Source: Channallabes apus
Taxonomy: Eukaryota > Chordata > Actinopteri > Siluriformes > Clariidae
Assembly: GCA_030522415.1 (NCBI GenBank)
Contig: CM060118.1
Coordinates: forward strand, 23,973,651 to 24,037,650
Reading direction: 5' to 3'
Length of the DNA stretch: 64,000 nt
Below the pieces are notes generated by a model. That model saw only the letters and a program-made list of their open reading frames with translations, was not told where the DNA came from and did not search any database. The position numbers and the translations under genes are program-made. Positions 24,190 to 34,000 of this stretch are shown piece by piece. How positions within the stretch are numbered: position 1 is the stretch's first letter; each line of letters opens with the position of its first letter.

Positions 24190-25420
24190 GAATAAGTGAC
24201 AGAAGAAAAATATAAATCAAATCAATATCTGGTGTGACCATTGGATTTAAACCAGCATCAATTCTTCCACTTTAACACTTGAACAAAGTCAGGAATTTTG
24301 TAGTATCAGGTGAATGATTAACCAATTAAACCAAGCAGGTGCTAATGATCATCATTTATTGTAGGTTGAAATACAGTCATTAACTGCAACAGAACCAGCT
24401 GTGTAGGAGGTGTAAAACAACCAAAGGGTGAGGAACAACCAAACTCTGCTTCTAAGGAGTGGTTGCGGAGGAGAGTTTTGTGTCATACAGTAGGTCATAC
24501 AGTAATACAATACTGCATCAGCAAGGTCTCTCCCAGGCAACGATTTCAAAGCAGGCTGGGGTGTTAACAGATTTGCTGTTCAAGCTATTTTGATGTACAG
24601 TAGCACAAAGAAACTAGCAATACTCAGGACCATAGATGCAGTGGTTGGCCAAGGAAACTTTATGCAACAGATGAAAGACACATCTTGTTAACTTCCCTTT
24701 AACATCGGAAGATGTCCAGCAATACTATCAGCAAAGAAAACCAGTGAGACCCAGGTACACCCTGTACTGTCTGGAAACATCTGACCAGAATTGGTCTTCA
24801 GGGAGGAATTGCAGCCCAAAAGCCATACCTCTGACAAGGAAACAGCAATACTCAGGACCACAGATGAAATGCTAAGCAATTAAACTACGTATGAAAACAA
24901 AGGAACTGGGGTTCAAGAAAATGTGCAGCAGGTGCTCTGGACTGATGAGTCCAAATTTTAAATATTTGGCAGTAGCAGGAGGCAGGTCCTTTGCTGAAGG
25001 GCTGAAGTGCACTACAATAATGAGTGTCTGCAGGCAACAGTGAAGCATAGTTGAAGTTTTTTGCAAGTTTTCTGAGATTTGGTCAAGATTAATGGTATTC
25101 TCAATGCTGAAAATATACAGACAAATACTTATCCATCATGCAATACCATAAGGAAGGCATCTGATTAATTCTACAGCAGGACAACGACAAACATACAAAT
25201 ATATAGCTAATGTCATTAAAAGCTAATGTTATTTATTATGTTATAATGTATATAACAAATATATAGCTAATGTCATTCAGTAGAGAACAACAAGAAGTCT
25301 TGGAAGTGATGGTTTATCCTCACCCAGAGCCCTGATCTCAACATCACTGAGTCTGTCTGGGATTACATGAAGAGACAGAAGGATTTGAGGCAGACTTCTA
25401 ATTCAACGTCTTTTCTGATT
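24190..25420 (+). pseudogene. Degenerate Tc1 transposon, family B
   Basis: The left end (ATAAATCAAATCAATATCTGG then GGTGTGACCA) and long stretches of transposase sequence resemble a well-known fish Tc1 family. Examples are the GATGCAGTGGTTGGCCAAGG linker region, GTGCTCTGGACTGATGAGTC (first catalytic Asp), GCAGGACAACGAC (second Asp) and GAGTCTGTCTGGGATTACAT (Glu). Many frameshifts and stops break it. The 3' end is lost where an A-run begins at about 25440. Confidence 0.85.
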
Positions 25421-25459
25421 ATTATTTCTTTCCACTGTAAAAAAAAAAAAAAAAAAAAA

Positions 25460-25735
25460 GGGCTGAAGGCATCCAGAATAACCAATAATCTCCTTTGAAC
25501 AGTTGATATTGATATGTACAGTATCCGCTACTTATGCTCTGTAAAGTCATCATAACAGCTCTAATCTGAGGTGCTGTTAATTGGAGATTTGTAAGGCTGG
25601 TAACTCTAAATGAAGTTCTCATCTGCAGCAGAGATACATTTTGTAAGTTTTCATGAGACCCAGTTTCATTATGGTGCTTGATGGGTTTTGCAAATGCACA
25701 AGAACTATTCCAGAACAGTGCCACTATAAAGAAGA
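25460..25735 (-). pseudogene. Tc1-like transposase fragment, family C, reverse
   Basis: Minus-strand relic of an N-terminal Tc1 transposase segment, in the opposite orientation to its neighbours. It starts next to the A-run at 25440. The plus-strand phrase GGCTGAAGGCATCCAGAATA and the following 250 bp have the look of this family's reverse complement. Reading frames are broken. Confidence 0.65.
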
Positions 25736-25739
25736 AACA

Positions 25740-26545
25740 TCTTTCTGTATAGAAAGGTCAACAGAAAGGTCAACAGAGTGTGGACAGACTAGTTCAAGCT
25801 GACAGCAAGGCTACAGTAACTCACAAAATGACAATTGTGTACAATTGTGGTGAGCAAAAAAAGCATCTCATGTGCACAACATGTCAAAACATGAGGCTGA
25901 AGCTACTAAACAGCAGAAGGCCATGTTGAGTTCCTCTACTGTCAACCAAGAACAGTAAGCTGAGGCTGGAGTGGACAGTGTAAGACTGTAAAAACGTGGC
26001 CTGGCCTGCTGAATCTGCAGAGGTGCACAGAGGTTAGGGTCAGAATTTGGCACGGACAGCACGAATGCATGGACCCAACGTGTCTTGTGCTAACAGTCCA
26101 GGTTGGTGGAGGGGAAGTTAGAGTATGATGTGAGAATGCTTTCTATGCACACCGTAGGCTTTTATCACAGCCGGTTTGAGTATTCTTGCTTATGATGTGT
26201 ATCCCTTCATGGCTGTAATTTACCATCTGTTACTGGCTGCTTCTAGCATGATAATGGACTGTCACAAAGCAAAAGTCATCTCAAGCTGGTTTAATGAACA
26301 AGACAATGAGTTCAGTACCCTTCAGTGGCCTTCTCAGTCACTGGATCACAATTAAATAGAACACCTGTGGTAGGGGTGGGCGGATTCACAGCATAAAAGT
26401 GCACTTGAAAGAATTTGCAGAAACTGTCTGATGCAATCATGTCAACACGTACCAGAATCTCAAAGGAATGCTTCCAACATCTTGTGGAACCCATGCCATG
26501 AAGAATTTAGAATTTTCAGTCCAAAGAGAGGCCATACCCAGTATT
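25740..26545 (+). pseudogene. Degenerate Tc1 transposon, family D
   Basis: Plus-strand remains of another Tc1 family: GCACAACATGTCAAAACATG (linker), AACGTGGCCTGGCCTGCTGA (eroded first Asp region), GGATAATGGACTG-like second Asp region near 26250 and AATAGAACACCTGTGG (Glu region). Frame disruptions are frequent and no terminal repeats are clear. Together with the two preceding entries it forms a cluster of three unrelated Tc1 relics. Confidence 0.75.
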
Positions 26546-26761
26546 TGTATAGTAAGGAGAGAGAGAGAGAGAGAGAGATTGCAGATGAATTGCAGATTTA
26601 TTTTCTTCTGTATCTTCCTGATAAGCCTGTTATGACATGACATCTGGGTGTTCTCATGTGCTGTGGGAATCTTTCAACATGAAGCTTCTGTAGTTTGTTA
26701 AAGCTATGGCATACCAGCTATCTCTAAATGTTTGTGCATTTGTTCATACCTTTGACTAAAG

Positions 26762-26819
<58 letters not shown>

Positions 26820-27775
26820 CAGTAACAGTGATACAAGCCCACAATAACAATAGAATACACGTCTTTCTTTCCTTGATGTTTATCTATTGTTGCATGCATT
26901 ATGCTGTCAAAACCCATCATGAGCTGAGTCAGATAGTTAGGGCTGTGCATGTTGTCCCACGGTTGCCATAAAAAACACTCAAATAACCCACATTTGTGAG
27001 AGCAATAAAAGATATCAGGAGTAAAAGTACAGTGGATGTACATGTATGTAGTTTGTACACTAGAGGGTGCTTTTGTCACTTTGTTACACAGATATTGTTT
27101 TCATTTCTCACTGTTCACTAAAATATATACAGAACTGCAGAATCCTTTAAAGCCAGTTAATGAAACCTATTGTGCTCCAGCTATTAAAATCCTTCAGTCT
27201 GTCTCTTGTTTCGTGCATTTTAAAGAGCATATTTATGCTGTTTTATGATGTTGTGCATCATATTATCTGAAACATAGCCATTTTATTAAAGTTTTATCCT
27301 TTGTCACACTTTGTCCCTTGGCACATATTATGTCGTATATCCCTGAAAAGATTGATTCCTGATTTTGTATATTTGTCAATATTCATAATTATAGTTTATA
27401 CAAAAGTTAGTTCAGACTGAGCAACTTGACTGGATGAGAGTCATTCCATGAGTGGTAATAAGTCACCTGGACACAGCAACTGCCTTCAAAAGCTCACAAT
27501 AGCACACAAGAGCACTTTCAGCAAGAAAACACATTTGATAACATTGTTATCATCTTAAAACAACACTTGTCTCCTTAATAAATGCTTCAAAGATGTTTCG
27601 AATCACCTACCATGTTCTTTAATTTATGGTTACAAAGCTAACTCACTTCTAACACAAGGCAGAATTCCTAATCATTCTCCCACCCATGATCGGGGGCCCT
27701 AAGTAAATGTACACCCTAGCTCACTAGCTTTCCATGTAATGCCGTTTGGGACTTAACCACGAAACTCATAAGTTA
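26546..27775 (+). other. prkg1: prkg1 intron 1 with (CA)n microsatellite
   Basis: Holds (GA)n at 26556-26578 and a 54-bp (CA)n at 26763-26816. No exon seen. Confidence 0.6.
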
Positions 27776-28380
27776 TCATTGCCAAAAATATTTACTCACC
27801 CTTCCTAATGATTGAATTCTGGTGTTCCAATCACTTTCATGGTTACAGGTGTATAAAATCAAGCACCTAGACATGCAGCCCGCTTCTAAAATCATTTGTG
27901 AAAGAATGGGTCACTTTCAGGAGCTCAGTAAATTCCAGCGTGGTACCATGATAGGATGCCACCTGTGCAATAAGTCCAGTCATGAAATTTCCTCGCTACT
28001 AAATATTTCACAGTCAACTGTTAGTGGTTTTATAACAAAGTGGAAGCGATTGGGAATGACTCGAACCACGAACTCTTAATGCTTCAGCAGAATACCTTTG
28101 GGATAAATTAATGTGGAGACTGCAAGCAAGGTGTTCTTGTCCAAAATCCATGTCTGACCTCACAATACGCTTTTGAATGAATAATCAAAAATTTCCATAA
28201 ACACGCTCCTAAACCTTGTGAAAACCTTCCCAGAAGAGTTGAAGCCATTAGCTACAAAGGGTGAGCCAATATCATATTTAACCCTATGGATTATGAATTA
28301 CTCAACAGGATGTTACTCAAGGTCATATGCATACAGTATGAAGGCAGGCAAGCAAATTCTTTTGGCAATATAGTGTAGCA
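27776..28380 (+). mobile_element. Internally deleted Tc1 relic, family E
   Basis: Ends are inverted copies of TTGCCAAAA (27780 region and TTTTGGCAATATAGTGT at 28361-28377). The frame at 27822-28079 gives a Tc1-type helix-turn-helix (GHFQELSKFQRGTMIGCHLC and SSLLNISQSTVSGFITKW), then breaks off. The catalytic region is deleted, so about 0.6 kb remains. Confidence 0.8.
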
Positions 28381-28865
28381 GATATTTTAAAGTGGAATAA
28401 GTGTTAATATAAAGAGAAACCTATGAGGTTTACAGGACTGTCCACCACCGCCATGGTTTATTCTCCTTACCTTTTGGCTACATAGTACAAAAAGAATTTA
28501 AAACTACTTTTACACCAGTTATGGTTAGTTATTGCTGCCAGTCATGGATATTTTTTGGATCACAGTTTTGATAATAAATGGTGTTGAAGGAACTGCCCTA
28601 TAAAAGCAATATCACACTCAAGGTCCTTGTGTTGTGCTGAATATCAGTAGAACTGATAGTCATCACAACAGCATGTGATATTGCTTAATATCAGTTTTCT
28701 TTATAAACCTTAAATCCCCATAAATCATGTGGAAAAGCAATGATTCACATTGTTTTTTAAAACTGGTATGCTCAGAAATCTTTTCTTTTTCCTATAGACC
28801 CAAACCTGCCTATTCATATTAGAAATACAGTATACAAATTATATTACTATTGCAAACAATTTTTT
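28381..28865 (+). other. prkg1: prkg1 intron 1, no feature seen
   Basis: No repeat or exon recognised. Confidence 0.5.
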
Positions 28866-29040
28866 ACACTCGCTGACCATCTACACCGCTTCATATCCCA
28901 GGAGCCTTCGGAGCCTATCCATTGCAGGGCACACACACACACACACACACATGGTAATTCACACACAATGGGCAATTTGGCAATGGTAGCTAGCCTAATG
29001 TGGACTGTGAGAGGAAAGAGCATGAAACCCACAAAGCACC
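28866..29040 (-). mobile_element. Partial (GAAT)-family SINE
   Basis: Minus-strand copy lacking its tRNA-like head. Recognisable pieces are CCAGGAGCC, GCCTATCCATTGCAGGGCAC followed by (AC)n, and GGACTGTGAGAGGAAA. Confidence 0.7.
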
Positions 29041-29289
29041 AATATATTAGTGATAATATAAGGCAAAGATAGGCTAAGAATCACCACTTTTTTATTTAGT
29101 TTACGATTCAGTTTGGACATCAAGTTACCATGTAATGATGATTCAGCTCACACGTGATAAGCCTTTATTAGACCCTACTGGGAGAAACACGGAAATTCGG
29201 CCAGTGATATATTTAGCATGCCCCAGTTGTCATAATTCTTCAAATGACATAATTGCACCATTGAGTGCCGTTTTGGTCGCTAGGGTAAC

Positions 29290-29676
29290 CTGCTGACGTT
29301 TTATTGTAGTTCGGGAACGATGTAGTACTGCATGTAGTTTGTGTTTCTGCTCGTAGTTGAGGAATCCTGACGGGTGAGGAGTCCCGCGCTTTGTGACGCA
29401 CGCGAGAAGGAGCGGCGACTGTCACAGCGCGAGCACATTCCACATTCTCCAGCACAGATGCGCGCGCACTGCGATGCTTTTATTCCCCGACACCTCTGAC
29501 ACACGCGGGCCACGCTTCCGCGCGTTGCTTTCTGTTAGTGAAGCATCTTTGAGAAAGTTAGAACAGTGGGAGAGTGAGTGAAAGAGAAAGAGAGAGGGAG
29601 CGCGCGTGAGAAAGTATTTATGCGTGCGTGTATGTGTGAGAAAGAGAGAGAGCGAGAGAGAGCGCGCGCGAAAGCC
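29290..29676 (+). promoter_or_regulatory. prkg1: Putative promoter and 5' UTR of prkg1 exon 1-beta
   Basis: A CpG-rich block (29380-29530 especially) just upstream of exon 1-beta, with CRE-like TGACGTTT (about 29294) and TGACGCA (about 29394). It runs into a GA/CG-rich leader. Two in-frame ATGs (29620 and 29632) precede the canonical start with no stop between. The transcription start is not known. Confidence 0.55.
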
Positions 29677-29981
29677 ATGGGCACTTTGAGGGACCTGCAG
29701 TACGCGTTACAAGAGAAGATCGAAGAACTCAGACAGAGAGATGCTCTCATTGATGAGTTGGAGCTCGAGCTGGATCAGAAAGACGAGCTCATTCAGAAAC
29801 TACAGAACGAGCTGGATAAATACCGCTCCGTGATCCGGCCAGCCACTCAGCGCGTGCACAAAGAAAGCGAGCTGCAGGAGCAGCAGCGCACCAAGAGGCA
29901 GGCGATCTCCGCCGAGCCCACCGCCTTCGACATCCAGGACCTGAGCCATGTCACGCTACCCTTCTGCCACAAGAGTTCACA
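29677..29981 (+). CDS. prkg1: prkg1 exon 1-beta: cGMP-dependent protein kinase I beta N-terminus
   Basis: Alternative first coding exon for the beta isoform, in the intron that follows exon 1-alpha. It begins [20 protein letters not shown], essentially the mammalian beta start, and the ATG sits in a strong context (AAAGCCATGG). Residues about 5-50 form the beta leucine zipper, which dimerises and binds partners such as IRAG in mammals. Residues 73-80 (KRQAISAE) are the autoinhibitory segment, with Ser78 matching the mammalian autophosphorylation site. The exon gives 101 codons plus CA; donor CA|GTAGGT at 29982. The CA joins the first G of exon 2 to make Gln102, in the same phase as exon 1-alpha, so the two first exons are mutually exclusive. 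An uninterrupted read-through would hit a stop immediately after the donor. Confidence 0.96.
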
Positions 29982-30449
29982 GTAGGTTTACTCTAAAGCG
30001 ACTTTTTTGCATTGAGTTTGTGTTCTATTATACGCCGTGCCACAAGTGTAAGAAGCGCAGTAGTGTATATGGCACATGCACCTACTGTAAACCTGATTCT
30101 TGAGTCTTTGACCTTTTTCCTGCTATAACACAACCACTTCATCTCAGGAGGAAGGGATGTTAATTAGCTAAATAGTTGAGTCAGTTTTGTTAAAAGAAGG
30201 GAACACACTGAAATGTGCAGGACAGAGGTACCAGCCTGTGCTATAAGTCAGCAAGGATGCTGATTATTCTGTGAATCCCACCCATAAGAACTTTAAGAGT
30301 TATAAGAGTTTGTTTGCAAATTTAGGAATTGTCAGCGAAGAACCCTAATAAAAAAAATACATCCTTAATTAATCTAAATTCAAACTTAATCTGGCAGTGA
30401 ATTGAAAAAAAAAAGTTTCTTTATAAGTTGTTGATGTTGTACAGTATAT
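29982..30449 (+). other. prkg1: prkg1 intron 1 after the beta donor
   Basis: No feature recognised. Confidence 0.6.
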
Positions 30450-30540
30450 TCAATTCAATTCAGTTTTATTTGTATAGCGCTTTTAACAATTGACATTGTC
30501 TCAAAACAGCTTTACACAATCAAAAGAATTATTTAAGTTT
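30450..30540 (+). repeat. Dispersed fish repeat fragment
   Basis: Contains TTTGTATAGCGCTTTTAACA and TCTCAAAACAGCTTTACACA, a phrase I recall as very common across fish genomes as a retroposon 3' piece. The parent family is not assigned. Confidence 0.55.
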
Positions 30541-31902
30541 GTATGGAATGTGAATATGTATGAATCAAAATGTTCAGATAGTCCCTGGTGAGCAAGCCCG
30601 AGATATATATATATATAAGTTATTTCCTTTCACTGTACATTTTTACAGCTGGGAGATCAGTAATAGGCTTAACAAATGCCTAGTGTGTCAGTACTTTTCA
30701 GCACATTGCAACCAGTTTCTAATTCCCAAAGCGCTTAAATTTGCCAGTGCCTCTTTTGCTTAATGGAAAGATCATTTGCTTATCAAAGTAGTGGTATGAA
30801 ACTCAATGCTGTACATAATCCTGCTGACTTGTCAGCTTTTCCAATACAACGATTTTTCAAATGATGTCAAAAATACAATAATGTGAAATATAGTAAAATG
30901 CTGTGTGAAATAGAATGTAAACATTAACACGGTATCACTAAGGAAGTAATGAAGTATTGGCTTGTTGTAGGTTGTGATAGCAGTGGGATTCAGTCACCTG
31001 TTCGTTTGCATACATGAGCTTGTGGAATGGATCTCTCTAATGCAATTTGCATCGAGGGGCCGGAAACCAGTAGAAGTTTTGCCTTCTAGTGGGAGAGATG
31101 CAATGCAGCTGTAACACCTAACAGTTTAATCAATAACACAGCGAGCAGTGAGCTCAGAAGCTGCGAATATCACCCCAAATAACATGTATACATACATATC
31201 TGTATTCTGTTTATTTGCCATTTGATTACAATATCCTCTGCAATTTCTACATTAAATTGAAGCCAATCATGATTGGTTTGTGTTCAGTTTAACAAAATTA
31301 TGTAAAACCATGTTCCAGCTGCACCAGGAAGTAATTACTACTTGTAGATGTGGGCAGGATTCTTCAGGGAAAAATACAGCTGGTTTAAAAGAACATAATT
31401 TGTATGTTCCTACACCAGCACTGAACTCTGAATGTCTTTTTTTTGTGCAGTCAGATTGTATTCAACTGGCATTATTTTGTATTGTAAATAGACTAAATAT
31501 TGAAGCCTACTCAAGCTGATCTTTATGATAGGTGTGATGTCCTCTGTAACCCACTGACTAATCAATAAATGCTGAAACATATATGTATTTTATGCTTTTT
31601 AGTCATGTGCACATTACACCATGACAAATGCATTAAAGTCATAATTTGAGCTTGTGTAGAGATTTTCTATGGTACAGTAACTTACCAAGGTAGTTTTTAA
31701 TTTAATATTTCACAGATCCTGTGATCCTGTGTCCTGTCAGCATCTCTGGCTAAGAAGTCAAGTTAGTATGATCATCAGGAACCAGTAGATAAAAATCAAC
31801 GGCTCAGTGAATACAAATGAAAAGTTAGTCCTGAATCAGGGCATTTTTTTTCAGTGAAAGATAATTAGTCAAAGTTTAACACAGACTGGTTTTATATATA
31901 TA
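30541..31902 (+). other. prkg1: prkg1 intron 1, no gene seen
   Basis: Short ORFs (for example 31280-31519) have no recognisable domain or splice context. Confidence 0.5.
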
Positions 31903-32112
31903 CGGGGTGCCACAAAAAAACGGGAACTTTTTTACAAGCCAATGAAACTAGAAGTGATAAAAGAAATAAATTTTATTCATAGTAATTGAAAACTTGCCAT
32001 TTACAAAACATTGATGGAATTTACTGTATAATTTTTTTTTTAATTACGTCCTTTAGATGGCGTCCTTCTGTACGAATGAATTCAAAAGTTCCCGTTATTC
32101 TGTATATCACCC
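31903..32112. mobile_element. MITE-like element, 210 bp, TA-flanked
   Basis: Imperfect terminal inverted repeats of about 30 bp: CGGGGTGCCAC...AACGGGAACTTTT on the left, and GGGTGATATAC...AACGGGAACTTTT reading inward from the right. TA dinucleotides flank both ends (31901-31902, 32113-32114). There is no coding capacity. This fits a Tc1/mariner-superfamily miniature element, but the parent was not identified. Confidence 0.7.
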
Positions 32113-32706
32113 TATATATACTGTGACTTTAACTTAGAAAATGTGTCTGTTTCAACCATGAATGTTACAGTTGTGCGGTAGTTTACCTAATTTACATAAT
32201 ACTCATCAGTCGTGTTTGTGTGTGGTCTTATTCTTCAGTGTTCAATTGAACTGTCTAAAGCTAACGTATCATTCTTTGAATGAATGATAGCCTTGGACTA
32301 ACTCAACATTGCCTGATCTTGATTCCTTGTAATTTGGCCTGACCTAATGTCAGGTCATTTTTGTTACTCCAAAAAGAAAGGAATAGAGGCTGTTGATTTA
32401 GAAAACAATTATACTGAGTGGCTCAAACACAAAACACAGAGGATTTTATCTGTGTGTTATGTTCAGCACAACACACAGATAGTATCCATTGCTGAGATAT
32501 ACTTGAAAGGAACGTTAATCAGTCTCATTTTTCTACTATTTGGCTTTTAGAAGATAAATCTCTGGTTTGTTTACTTTACTTTAACTTTTAAAAGAGTGAT
32601 ATAGAAAGAAGGTCTCAACATAGCTATTTTCATGCAGACTTTATGTTACAAATCCCTATTCATCATTGCATTGGCTTTAAAAAACATTTGCTTTAATGAT
32701 AACCAT
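32113..32706 (+). other. prkg1: prkg1 intron 1, no feature seen
   Basis: A+T-rich DNA with no repeat or exon that I recognise. Confidence 0.5.
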
Positions 32707-34000
32707 TTTTAGTTGCATTCAGAAGTTTACATACACTCATTCAGGGCAATTTTGGGCTTTCATTTGTTCCTTTAGACTGGTCTTATCTGGAGAAGAATGA
32801 TTGTACACTAACTCATCGTCTATGCCGTTTTATCCTGAAAAGGGTTGCGGGGGGCTGGAGCCTATCCCAGGAGACTTAGGGCAAAGGGGGGATTACCAAT
32901 CCATTGCATGGCACAAACATTCATACACCCACTCATTCATAATCTGCATGTCTTTGAACTGTGGGAGGAAACCGAAGAGAACATGCAAACTCCATTTAGT
33001 CCGTTTACTATTTAAACAACGCAGAGGCTTACAGTGTCAAAACTTTAACTTTAGGAGCTTATTTTGGTAGTCATCAACAAGCTTCTAGCTGAATTCTGGT
33101 CGATTATTTGTCCACACTCCTTGGCAGAATTTGTAATTTTTAATTTAATTATGTTTTCTGGCATGGGCCCAAGTTTTAAGCACGGTTCACAAATTTTAGA
33201 TAGGGTCAAAGCTTCAAAGGCTGAATGTTAGCCTTCTCTGTTCCACAGCAAGCTTTGATATGTATGTGGGACTAGTGTCCTGTTCAAACAATGTTGTCCA
33301 GGTCTAGCTGATGATTTGAGGCTATGCTGTTTTCTGGGGTAGTCTTCCTTCTTCATTTTTCCATGCACTTTATGCTATGCGTTAGTTCCACTGACAGCAA
33401 AACAGCTCCCAAGCAGTCTCCTACAATCATCAGGCTCAACAGTTGGTAGTGTTTTTGAGGCTTAATACCTTTTACCTGTACTTCTCCAAATATCCAAACC
33501 TTTTTTACTGTACTCTCTGTACTCAGCTGCAAATATTGGTTGAGCTTGAAGGTGTCGATTTGGGAGTAGGGGATTCTTTCTTGGATGGCAACCTTTCAGT
33601 AAAGTTTTCGTGACTGTACACAATGACAACTGTGTTCCAGCAGCTTCCTGTTCATAGCAGGACTGTGGCCTTATGGTTCCAGGTTTGTTCCTGACCATCC
33701 AAACCATTTTCAACTCATGTGAGGGGACAGCTTGGACACTGTGACTACACATCCTAATAACTTGTACACAGTTGTTTGGCAAGATGTTGGACATTGCAGT
33801 TGTTTAGAAATGTCTCTTAGGGACATTCCTGACTTGTGTAAATTCTCTTTCTCAGGTCTGTTGGACATTGGGAGGCTTTGGATTAAGGAAATTAAAATAC
33901 ATTTTGGGATTTTCTGTACACCTAAATTAATAATCCAGGCAGGTGTATATTGTTTCCCCCTGGTTTGACTTGAGAAAACCCAAAACAAATGAAACATTGT
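32707..34000 (-). pseudogene. Degenerate Tc1 (Sleeping Beauty-like) relic with nested SINE
   Basis: The left end reads TCAGAAGTTTACATACACT, very like the Sleeping Beauty-type terminus. On the minus strand, decayed transposase segments follow. One near 33790-33850 reads KSGMSLRDISKQLQCP, the first helix-turn-helix. The plus-strand phrase CAACAGTTGGTAGTGTTTTTGAGG at 33440 corresponds to the glycine-rich/IPTV region. The right terminus was not found. A SINE interrupts the left inverted repeat. Confidence 0.65.
32803..33000 (-). mobile_element. Partial (GAAT)-family SINE nested in Tc1 relic
   Basis: Minus-strand copy with GGGTTGCGGGGGGCTGGAGC, CCTATCCCAGGAGACTTAGG and CTTTGAACTGTGGGAGGAAA. The tRNA-like head is missing. 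It lies just inside the Tc1 relic terminus, so it inserted after that transposon. Confidence 0.75.
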
